Assembly: GCA_022264855.1 (NCBI GenBank)
Contig: JABYQU010000027.1
Span: 62,001-126,000 of the forward strand
DNA from: Lenzites betulinus
Lineage: Eukaryota; Basidiomycota; Agaricomycetes; Polyporales; Polyporaceae
Length of the DNA: 64,000 bases
Direction of reading: 5' to 3'
Shown here: piece after piece, positions 42,146-52,181 of the stretch
How positions within the stretch are numbered: the stretch's first letter is position 1
Layout: the number at the start of each line of letters is the position of its first letter
Translations under genes and position numbers: made by a program
Notes under the pieces: model-generated
What the model was told of the DNA's origin: nothing
The model's input: only the letters and a program-made list of their open reading frames with translations
Database searches by the model: none

Positions 42146-44019
42146 ACACCGTTGTCGGTGGTCTGGCGGTGCTGTGTTGGTACCGGTCGGTCGGTGGGGT
42201 CCACAAGACCGGTATGTGGTGTTTTGTGTATGGATATGCGAGTCGGGTCCGCTGGCGAGTACGATGCACCGGGTCGGGTTCAAGTCGTCACTCGTGATTA
42301 GGGACCAGCAGTCAGGAAATGGACAGGCAAGCAGGTGTCGGACGTCAAGAACACGGCAGAGACGCAGACACGGGCGGGCGGGACGACCACATCAGCCCCT
42401 GCACCCGGGCATATATGCACGTCCCGCGCCCACCGCTTTCGCGCGCGCGCGCGTTCCACGGAGGCGTTCTCATGGGCCCCGTTGCGTGGGTGCGTGAGTA
42501 TCTTCTGGGCGCCGCCGCGCGGTCTGCAGGATGACAGGGCGAGAGAATGTCCGGACGGCCTGCGGCGGCGGGGTGGGTGGTGGGAACAATGCGCGGTCGT
42601 GCCGAGCGCCGGGTCGTACTGGCCCGGTGGGAGCTGGATGCGGGCGGGCCGGGGCACAGCGTTCTGCAACGAAGTTAGAAGTTGGATTCGATCGCGGGGT
42701 TCGTTTAGGCATGCATAAGAGCGGGTTGCCGGACTTATCTGGTGCTACGAAGAACGTAACAGAAGAGAAGCCTGGGTACGGTGGGTGCGTATAAGCCAGA
42801 ATAGCTGCCGCGCGCGAACCCTGAAAGTGAAAGGCGTAGCTCAAAGTGAACTATGCGCTCCACACTGAATTTTCCGGCGTGCCACCTCCTACAAATTGTG
42901 CTCGCGCATCTGCTTGCTGACGTCTCGGATCTGTGTGACGTTGACCTGGGGCATGGCGTGAGAGACCTGAGATGTATGCAGTGCACGGTTCAGACTGTCA
43001 AACGTACAGTTCATGATGGCGCAGTACAGCGCACATTACGACCACGATGATGAGCTGTGGCGAAAATGTCCCTGCCCACGCTAAACACCCATTCTGCTTG
43101 GTTTCTTGTCCCACGTTCACGTACGCAATCTGGGAACCGTGCCTGTGGGATCCACGTCGGTCCACAGAGACGGGTCGTCATCGTCACCGAGATTATACGA
43201 TCAAGGAACATGACGAGGGAAAAAGGCACGAAAAAGGGAGAAGACCTAGCGTCTCGGCTCCGGGGAAGTCGTCTCCACCATCCGCGGTGTGCACATGCCG
43301 GGGTAAAACACCCCTTCGACCGCTCCAGGTGCAGCCTGGGCATCCAGAATGGCACAGGGCGGGCGCGCCAAGTATGTTCGGGTGCACTTCCTGGTACAAG
43401 CGTCGTACAGGATGCGGTCTGGACGAGGGCTATTTCGCGGCGCGGTGTGAGCGCGGAGGAGAGTGTAAGGCGCCGATGGGAGGATATGTCCGCCGTCTGC
43501 TCCCTGTTCACGCTCCGGTTTCCCTTCCAGCGCCGCGATCTGCCTGAACATTCATGCGACGGGGGGTGACGGGCCGTTGCGCGACTGGAGGAGTGGAGAT
43601 TAGACTAGCTGCCACGTTCTATAAACAACGCCCGAGAAGACGGCAACGGAGGACACACTCACGCCCTGATCCATGGTCCCGGGTCCGGGGTAATTGTGCG
43701 GAATTGAAAGCCCCCGAGTGCCATACGGCGAGCCAAGATGGGGGATCGAGCTTGATGAAGGGGCGCGCTTCCCTGAGCGCATCATATGGTGGATGCATCG
43801 CACTGTGACTACAGCTGGAAGGCCGGTAAAGTGCGTTGCTCTTCGTTGACTCAAGGGCTGGAGTCAGACATGCGTGCCGTCAGGCTACGATCACATCGAG
43901 TGCTGGTCGAGTAGCGAGTCGGCGGATGGGGCACTGGACAGTGCTTTTGAACAGAGCGATGTGCGAAAGTTGAATCCATTATGCTATAGCTACAGCTGGT
44001 GGTCGGTGTACTTCAGTCT
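42146..44019. other. Intergenic, 1.9 kb
   Basis: 5' flank of the coiled-coil gene, then GC-rich sequence with overlapping open frames on both strands near 43.0-43.55 kb. None shows exon structure or a family pattern. Confidence 0.4.
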
Positions 44020-44514
44020 TCATTGACTCTGGGATATGGAGAGCTTCGTCTGATCATCGCCCGTGGCCTCTTGCCTCTCCTGGTCTGCAAGGCGGACTCT
44101 AGCAGCATGAAGTGTCAGATTGTCATGTGCAAAAATGCGGAACCGTACTACACATACTGATTGCGAGCGATCAACACTCTTAGCGTCCGCTCCTTCTCTA
44201 TGGGCGTCATGTTCTCCCAATTCGAGATGCGTGAAAGGGTCTTCGGGTGCAACATCGGCAGTGAGCGACATCCATGACCAGAAACAAGGAGTGAGGACTT
44301 ACACCATCTTTATTGACAACCACAGGACCAAGGCTGTCGAATTTGAAAGCCCTGATTGGTGTTTACGGCGACCTTTCCGGCCTCGCCATCTGGGGGAGGT
44401 GGGAGTGCGAGCGGAGCGCTATGATCTCGGGCTTGATCTTCCGTGTTGCTCATCGTTCATGAGTTGGCTACTTCGACTCGGCTCGTAGCTAGGCAATTAT
44501 GACGAGGAGGACAT
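44020..44514 (-). CDS. Small conserved-looking protein, 73 aa
   Basis: Exons 44514-44504 (11 nt, least certain), 44351-44303, 44240-44158 and 44098-44020. The later junctions use GTAAGT and GTATGT donors and stay in frame. The product reads FDSLGPVVVNKDG, TLSRISNW, MTPIEKERTLRVLIARN, QVRLADQERQ, then a polar tail. The pattern (a Gly-Pro-Val-Val-Asn-x-Asp-Gly-Thr turn followed by a helix with RTLRVLxxRN) is one I associate with a small fungal family without a named function. No open frame is longer than its exons, so a length-filtered search would miss it. A hAT MITE sits 130 bp upstream of the start. Confidence 0.6.
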
Positions 44515-44643
44515 GCACGCCAGACTGTTCTTGACGATTCCACTAATCGGCCCCTCGTCGGGCCGGATGTTCGTTGTGTCATGTGACCGTATTATAGGCG
44601 CTCCCGAGGCATTCCCTGGCCGCCTGGGGTCCACGAAGTCCAT

Positions 44644-45251
44644 TAGGGCACGGGCGATTAGGGTCTGGGGTCAAATTAACCCAGCTAATTAGCGGTAAAT
44701 CTCCCAAGAGCTTCCCGAGGTCAGATTTACCCAGGTGAATCACAGCTAATTAGCACATACGGGCGCTTACTGTATCAGGCCAAGTTCTACGTCAATCTGA
44801 GGTGCTAGGAGCCTCTTATATGACTGTAGGATATACGGTGAGAAGATTTGGAGGGATTTGTGAGATTAGTTGAGTGTTGTAGTGCGTCTTATCGTCGTGC
44901 GGCGAGTCTCTCTCGTGGATGCTTATAGGCGCTCGCGTCGACCACCGCTCATAGGCGCCGCCGGTACTTAACACAGGCCACCCACATCCTGCCAAGTATG
45001 CATCCGAGGAGTACGAAAAAAAGCTCGGAGAGTTTTGATAACAACTTTGAGATCATCTAGGCCTCACTAAACAGTGAGGACCAATGCATTTCTTCGATGC
45101 ACACCGTCTCCCTCTGCCTACCTAATTAACCGAGATTAACAGCCAAACTCCAGCCATTTCTGGAGCCCATGTGAATTACGTGTAATTCACCGTAAATTAC
45201 ATATGCTAATTAGCCCGTGCTAAGCAGAAGCTTCAAATCGCCCGTGCCCTA
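44644..45251. mobile_element. hAT-type MITE, 608 bp
   Basis: The ends are perfect 16-bp inverted repeats beginning TAGGGCACGGGCGATT, flanked on both sides by the exact 8-bp direct repeat AAGTCCAT (44636-44643 and 45252-45259). An 8-bp target duplication and TAGGG ends are hallmarks of the hAT superfamily. The interior is AT-rich, codes for nothing, and has several copies of GCTAATTAGC-like subterminal words (near 44685, 44745 and 45205), typical of transposase-binding regions. It is nonautonomous; no transposase gene is in the window. The perfect ends suggest a fairly recent insertion. Confidence 0.88.
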
Positions 45252-45289
45252 AAGTCCATACATGCATATTATAGCGGAAACCCGACAAC

Positions 45290-45974
45290 TTCCGATTCCG
45301 CCTGAAGCATCCAGACACCCGTGGGGGGGGTCTCGACCGTTTATGCGGTGCTGTGAACGCGTTGTACGATCTCGGCGCATCGCCTCGCGCACAGAACCTC
45401 GAAATATACCGCATCGACTTCGCGCAAAAGTGTCTGGAGCACAAGCCGTGGGCTCTTCGTCAAGGACATGGTTAACCTCCTGCCCCCTGAGGAGATTGCG
45501 ATCACGCACCTCGTCTTGAACGTGCGGACCCTCTATCTGAAGGGCACCGCCGACGAATTCACGGTGAGTGAACGCGCCTCATTGCTTATGAAATGCCGGT
45601 AGTTGATACAAGGGACTCAGTTCGCCCTCACCGCGCTAAGTACTGCGGCTCACCCGCTCAAGTATCTGATGATTCGCCTCGAAGACCACGACACTTTAGA
45701 CAAAGATGAAAGTGAGGATGACGTTCCTACGGCGGGCGCCCGCGAGATCGTGAAGGCTCTCTCGCATCCCGAGGACGTCCTCCACCACCTCTACGAAGCT
45801 GATCCAGCGCTCGCTTACGTCGTTCTGGACATCGCGGGCATTGGGTACAAGCAGTGGACTCTCCACGGCGAAAATGGCAGGCTGCAGCTGCAGCTGCTCG
45901 AGCAGGCGGCGGGGCATGCGCTCGTGCGCGCCGAAGGTATCGTTCTGGACGCGAGGATTCTGCGTTGGTGCTAG
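45290..45974 (+). pseudogene. F-box B-type relic, 5'-truncated
   Basis: Starts with LDRLCGAVNALYDLG (F-box B: LDRLCGDTDSLYVLG), then loses about 40 codons and shifts frame before NLLPPEEIAITHLVLNV and GTADEFT. It keeps the family intron at the same site (45564-45620, 57 nt), followed by an open C-terminal exon (LSHPEDVLHHLYEADPAL, WTLHGENGRLQLQ). The N-terminal F-box half is gone. It lies 30 bp beyond the target duplication of the hAT MITE. Confidence 0.8.
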
Positions 45975-47848
45975 CAACACTCCAAACGCTTCTTGTTCAA
46001 CGTTGGTCTCTTTCCATCTCTTCTGTATGTTATGACTACTAATGTGACTTCTTCACTGGCAATGTAAGAGCAAGCACGATTGTAGTTCCAACCGCCTCAT
46101 GCTTGGTGCCGCTGTACATATCAAATAATGACTCACGTACGTGGCGAAGGTAGTCCGACATATAAGTCAGGCGACCCCTATATAAGTACTTCTGCCCTCT
46201 TTTCACCGTACCTTGACTGTGAGCCAGACTTGTCCTACTACTACTACTCTTGGAAAGCACATTGATCATGGGCGACACGGTCGAGAGGACTATATTGTTC
46301 AGTAAACCAGCGATGTTGTGAGTGGCTACCACTGCGTCTCTTTCCTGCTGTCTTCGATGCTTATTTTCTCTAACACCACAGCCACACTTATGTGCCGCTA
46401 TCTCTCTCTCTCGGAGTAAGATGATTCTTGTATGCCCTCCGAGCCACGTTCGAGAGGATGCCTTTCAACCTAGCTAAAGGCGACCTACGCTCCTGTCGTA
46501 TGTATGCCCTACCAGTACGTTGCGTCAAGCCCATGCCGGGGTCGTCAATATCAATAGAGCAACGTCGCTTCCATTCCGGTGGATACAGTGGATCATATGT
46601 GCAGTTTAGACCCTCCGCAATCGGGACACTGTCCAACCTCCAGTTCGTGTGCTTTAAGCGCGTCAAGACTCAGCTGGACTCATCGGAAACACGCCCGTCT
46701 AAGATGCGGTCGTTGCCCGGTTCCGCTCGCTCAGTGTCCTTCACCATATCATGCGAAGCAGTGGAAGCTCCTTTCTCACTCAAGCGCGTATCAGAGAATG
46801 TATCGCGTTACACACAATCCATGTAGCACCTCCAGTATTTCGACATAACAGTAAGTAACAGTGCAGCTGTCGGTCCTATTGATGCCCCCCACCCAGACGA
46901 CGCAGGGAAAAGAACACTCCCGCCAGAAATCGTCCGTGTTCTCCCCTCACCCGAATGATGCGCTCCATCTCCATCTCCGTCATCAGTGCGACGAGGCGCA
47001 ATCGCGCACACATGTTCGATGTACAACGCCGTGGAAACTGAGACGAGTTTGGGATACTGTACGAGTGTGTACCGGTGCTGCGGTAGCCACGTTTCCGCTT
47101 GCAGGTCGATATGAACGAGCATGCGGAGCGGTTAACAAACGCAATCGTCGGCCGCCCCCTGAGCGTGTCAAAAAATCGGTCGAGGTAAAACACGGTGAGT
47201 TGGTCCATCTTTCGGTGCAGGTCGTCTTCTTAGCGCGAGCTTGCGTAGTAAGATTGAGAGCCTCGTCATCAAAGACGTACTGAGGGCGACCTGAATAACA
47301 ACTGGGATGTGTTTCATTGATTTGCCCGCGTTGGCTGGCCTGCCTATAGCCTCATGTAGTTCTTGCGCTGCTGTCTACCTGACGATACTGTACACATGTA
47401 TGATAAGCCAATCCTCACTTTGAACCTACATACGTGACGTCGCACACCGCTGTGTGAGACGTGTCCGACTGGTGTGATTTGGTCAGCGCTGATCCTTGAT
47501 ATCCAAAACAATACGTCGTGAGCAGGCCGAGCTCCACTATCCGTCGATGAATGCGCAACGTTGGCTTGGTAGCCTTGGTACACATGATCTTGTTATTGTC
47601 AAATCCACGTTCAAGGATTTCAACGCAAGATGAAGAGCCGAACGCCGATGATGTTCAAGCCAGTCGGAAGTGACGGGGACATTGGCCGGGAAAGGCCACC
47701 GAGAGGTACAACAGTCTCATTAGCAACATAGCGCTGCGCGTACTGGAGACCATTCTATGCTCTGGAGCAGTGCGTAAGCAAATGAGCCATCCGGCTGCTA
47801 TGTGAAATGCACACGACGCACATGTGTAGACTAAGTTGAGGATCTCCT
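45975..47848. other. Intergenic, 1.9 kb
   Basis: Open frames near 46428-46826 (+) and 46388-46666 (-) overlap on opposite strands, and another pair lies near 46808-47210 (-). Some stretches look protein-like, but no start, splice pattern or family could be fixed. This may be a decayed gene. Confidence 0.35.
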
Positions 47849-48495
47849 CTACTTGAGCTGAGAGAAGAGTTTTGGCGCAACGCAGCCCTGTTGTACACGT
47901 CAGAATCGGGTAGCGTAGGCAGGGTGCAGTGACATACGTTGACGCAGTGCATGAGGCTGGTGGGATACTAATCAGCAACGATGCATAGGACAGTGCAGGC
48001 TAGAAATAAACACTTACTGGTCTACAGCAATATGCGAGGATGCAGGGAGGTCATGCGACGTCAGCAAATTGGAGAGCAAACCTTTGGGGCAAGAAACTTA
48101 CAGCTGCATCATAAAGTCAGCATGCAGCACTCAACCCAAACACAAGCGTGTACTTACAATTCCTCGACGCAGTCCTCGCCCTTGTAGCCCTCGCCAGCGT
48201 TAACCTTCTCCTCGCAGTGCTGGAAATGCGTCAGAAGCGGCGCGCACTTCGCCGACTGCTCGCACGCCTCCTGGATACCAGGGAGAACCTAATTGTCGTT
48301 CCCGCTCGTCAGCCCAGGCCAATAGACAAAATACACGCAGTTGACACGCACGTCCTCGGGCTCTTCCTCTTCCTCCTCTTCCTGAGGCTCTTCCTGCGCC
48401 TCCTCCTGCGCGGGCTCCTCCTTCACTTCCTTGTCCTCGGGGGCGTCCGCGTGGACAACAGGGAAGAACGAAGAGAACATAGACGAGAGACTCAT
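47849..48495 (-). CDS. QCR6: Cytochrome bc1 complex hinge protein (QCR6), 110 aa
   Basis: Exons 48495-48352, 48288-48158, 47956-47938 (19 nt) and 47887-47849; introns 63, 201 and 50 nt. Subunit 6 of mitochondrial complex III helps cytochrome c dock with cytochrome c1. Seen: a short hydrophobic N-terminus, an acidic tract (residues ~20-48, almost all Glu), then the hinge helices with paired Cys (EACEQSAKCAPLLTHFQHCEEKV, GEDCVEELFLMHCVN) and the C-terminus APKLFSQLK. The small exons hide the C-terminal third from simple ORF reading. It follows TDP1 on the same strand after 331 bp. Confidence 0.9.
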
Positions 48496-48826
48496 GTCGG
48501 GCGCAAGCAGACGGCGATGGACAACGTTGACGGTGTTCAAGCTCAGGCGGCACGGCAGCGAACGGAATGTCTTCGGCGCCTAACAACATGCAATCGGGTG
48601 TTTCCGATTGGGTCAGGCGCGCGGTTTGCCTCGGTGGTCTGAACTGGACCAGCAGCTCATGGGAGCCGAACCAGCGATCCTCCTCAGCAAAGGGTCGGAA
48701 GTCCCACGTTCAACAAACTATCCTAATAGTCTATCTCATATTGTGAAAGATACAAAGACACATGAACTCGGTACATGGGCAGCAGACAGAGACCCACTGA
48801 GCAAACTTTGAAACCAGCACATTCCT
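48496..48826. other. Intergenic, TDP1 3' end to QCR6 start
   Basis: 331 bp that must hold the TDP1 terminator and QCR6 promoter. No clear motif. Confidence 0.4.
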
Positions 48827-51537
48827 CTAGGCGTCCTCGACGAAGTATGGCGACTCGATTTGCATCTGCAAGTTCTCGTCAGCACAAACAGAATCACCGT
48901 GACGGTATGATGAAGCCAGACACTCACCCATGGCATGTCTTTCCCAGTAACGTACTTCTGTGGCGGACGCTCCCAGCACGCCACTCTGTCTATTTCGGCC
49001 TCGTTGCGCAAAGGGATGACTATGCCTAACTCGTAGTTGTTGATCTGCATGTTGTAACCCATGTTAGCAGATTAATTTCATATACAACGATGGCACACGA
49101 CGCACGTTCAGAGTCGGGTTGAACCCGGATCCAGAGAGCGTGCCCCAAGCAGAGGGCGTGAAGTTATGAGAGCCGACATATACCCAGCCTGCAAGCGACT
49201 CCGCACTGTCGTTGCTTTCCCCTGTGCCGCTGTCAGAACTGCTAGCTGTCGTTGCTCGCTGGTTCCTGTCTAGCGGGCTCTTCTTGTCGACAAAAGTGGC
49301 GAGAATCATCTTTGTGCGAAACAGCACTCTGAGTGTAGTCCTGAAGTCAGATAGCAAAAGTATTCGTACCTTCGAGTGCATCAGGACGCGACCACGCTTG
49401 CTTCGCGTCTGATGGAACAGCTCCCGCGGGAAGTTGGTCGCCTCCCACTGCTTCCGCCTGCAGAACATCGTACCCCCTCCCTGCGCCAGCCGCAAATGAG
49501 CGGCCAAGAATAACGGTCGTGACATGGTCCACTATTCTTACCGCTTCTCCTAGAACACTTTCCTGCACGTAGCGTGCAGTGGGAAAGAGAATTTTGATGG
49601 AGGGATAGGGTACCTTCGCGCGCCGAGCCCTGGGCATTTCGAGCCAATCTTGCGTCGATTGGCCCTTTGCAGAGCGGTATATCTCGTTCACCCACATAGA
49701 GCTGTAATTGCCAATGGATGACCCCTGTGCGACATAACGGAACTTAAACGAATGATGACTTGTAGGAGCTCTCATAGTGACCCACCTGGCATTCGAGCAT
49801 CAAATCTTTGTCTTTCGGCACAGTGGCCTGCATGTCAATCAGAGCCTTCATGAGGCGAGTATGGCCGGTGAGGATAACCTGAGCGACCCTTAGTGATCAA
49901 TATAGGGCCGTCATGATATAGTCCAAGAGGACTGAAGGGGACTGACCTTTGGCCAGCCCTCATGCTTTCCTGCGATAGAGGGGACAAGAGCTGCCTTCAC
50001 TCTCGAGAAATCCCAATGGGATCGAATGTCCTCCAAACGCTGGATTGGCAGGTTCGGATGCTATACGAAGAGACTAAGCGTCACCCTGTAACGATACCAA
50101 GACATACTTACATCATTCCTCAGTAAATTGATTAATGCTGGCGCGACGTTCAACGCATGCAGTACGCGAACAATTGCGGAGGAAAAATCTTCCGTCTTGG
50201 CTGGTGGTGTCACAGGAGAAGCTAGTTTCGGAATGTCTTGTACCCATACGGACTATAGACAGTCAGCGCGGCTCGATTCAATCTTTGATTCCCCTCACGC
50301 TTACATTCTCGATGTCTCGCCAATCATATTCAACGAGATTCGCAGTGGACACGACCACTCGCAAGCGGCCGTCTCTATAGAACAACTGGTAGCAGGTGAG
50401 CAGAAGATGCCGGACATGGGAACCTAGACTTACTAGCATGAACTAGTTGTTCTATGTGAGTCATTGTTTACGTGCATATCAACGACAAGACGTACCTTCA
50501 TATGCATGCATCCGAACCCATTGCGGAGAAAAGGCGTTGTTCGGATCCAATTGGGCAAAATCGCCTTGAGAGTGGCTTCCCCTAAAGGACGCCCCTTCCA
50601 TTAGTGTACACCCGCACCAAGCAACGCAAGTAAACATGCCTCTGGGATCGTGATCTACAGCAATAACCGGCGTGTTCGGAGAAAACATAGAGTAAATCCA
50701 AGGATAGGTCCAGCAGAAGGCGGAGACAACAGCAAACGCGATATCTTCTTTCTGTCCATCCGAGTAAGCAATCCGCGGCGGGCCTGAAATGCACACATTC
50801 GGTAGTACTGACCGGTGCTAGTATCTCTGACAACCTAAAGACGGGACGTCGATCCTTTTGCGGGTCAACATGCTTGTTCGCGGTCTGTCGTAATTCACCA
50901 TCGAAGAAAAGGTTTGGGGTGACAGATGCCGCAGTCTGTGGGGGGCGACGTTGCGCTGAGGGACCCGCAGCTTGAGAGGAAGCTACGGTAGATGATGTTG
51001 CTGCGCTAGATAAGGTAGAGGGGGGCGCGTTGGCACGACGTGCACCGACACTAGATGAAGAAATGCGCTGCCTTTTCGCATTGGGCTGTTGGACTTCCTG
51101 AACCTCCTCATCAGAATGATCTGCGTCTTGACCACCTCCTGAATATATATCCGGACGGAGCCGTTTCTGACGCTCTCGACGCTCGCGTTCAAGCTGAGCA
51201 CGTTCCGACAAGAACGACGTCGCAGATGAAGATGCAGTGGGTGCTGCCGGCTCTTTGATGGGTGGCTGTGGAGCAGTCCGAGGGACGTGGTTTACTTCTT
51301 GCTTGGACGCGTCGATAGCCCGCTGCAGCTCGGCTTGGAAGCGAGCCTCGTCGTCGTTGTCGTCGTCGGCGTCGACGTCTATGATGTCATGACTGGCCGC
51401 GTTATTCATTGTACCAGCCTCTTGCAGACTGAGGGCAATTGCTCTAAAGGAGATGTGAACCTGAGTGAGTGTAACGAACCTGTGGCTGAATGTAGTCTTA
51501 CGCACCTCGCGATGTCGTCATCTAAACCGTCGTCCAT
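48827..51537 (-). CDS. TDP1: Tyrosyl-DNA phosphodiesterase 1, 650 aa
   Basis: Fourteen exons: 51537-51506, 51443-50813, 50751-50640, 50581-50496, 50442-50434 (9 nt), 50385-50305, 50252-50112, 50060-49947, 49878-49786, 49724-49542, 49480-49370, 49309-49106, 49044-48928, 48865-48827. TDP1 removes tyrosine-linked (stalled topoisomerase I) and other 3' adducts from DNA. Both catalytic HxK motifs are present: CMHMK (His285, Lys287) and LMHSK (His529, Lys531). The N-terminus carries a ubiquitin-interaction-like AIALSLQE and a long acidic/Ser-rich linker with basic nuclear-signal-like KRQR, then FRLSEILA, where the enzyme domain begins. Intron 3 has a GC donor (GCATGT) with a good branch site. The C-terminus has SHNFTPSAWG and PWMQIESPYF. 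Confidence 0.93.
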
Positions 51538-52181
51538 GAGAAGCGTTCCGATATGCTGAAGTTGTTGCGTTCAAGAATATAGTTCGAAAAACAAAGGAGA
51601 TGACTACGGGCGAAGCAGGAGTACTTGGTGGCGGTAGAGGAAAGACCTACCTACGGCAGCGCACGCATGATACTCGGATGCGCGACGCGTAGGTCACGTG
51701 GTCATATACTTTAGCGCTTTCGCCGAAGTACTCAAGTGGCTTTAAAGAAACCTGATCTATCTAGCTACTGCGTAAGGCACGCGTATGGTATACGACTGCA
51801 AGAACATTGCTTTGAGCATCATAAAGGTTCAACGTCCAGGAAATATATATATACTTATATTCGATGCATTAATCAATGACGAACTTGAGTACTTGAAGCC
51901 CGGTTATTCATCTATACTACAACTACAAATATTGTCTCTAGACGAGCACATTTGGCCGCAGGCTAGTCTTGAAAAAGGCCAACTATATGTGTCAACGCGC
52001 GGTTTGCGGAAAAGCAAGCTTAGCCGAGTATCAGTATGCACTATTGCGTTGTAGGCGTCTATGTATGGGCGCCTAACTTAAGCACGTCGACAACGCCGCG
52101 CGCGTCGACGCGCTCGCAGCGAGCACCTCCCTCTCCTTCGCTCCCTCACCTCTAGCACTGGCTCGGACGCTGAAAGCCTCC
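51538..52181. other. Divergent promoter region, TDP1/EMC1
   Basis: 644 bp between two outward genes. No TATA box. An inverted pair TAGGCGTC/GGGCGCCTA lies near 52055-52077. Confidence 0.4.

Noticed and set aside
43011..43551. Three overlapping ~100-170-aa frames
   Set aside because: Open in several frames at once on both strands, with no family features.
44642..44647. TTAGGG as a telomeric repeat
   Set aside because: A single unit created by the junction of the target site and the hAT end.
46388..46826. Overlapping plus and minus frames near 46.4-46.8 kb as a gene
   Set aside because: Either strand looks partly protein-like, but no start, splice pattern or family could be fixed.
50754..50812. 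A 25- or 29-nt intron in TDP1
   Set aside because: Too short for the spliceosome; a later CAG gives a normal 61-nt intron and the correct family sequence.
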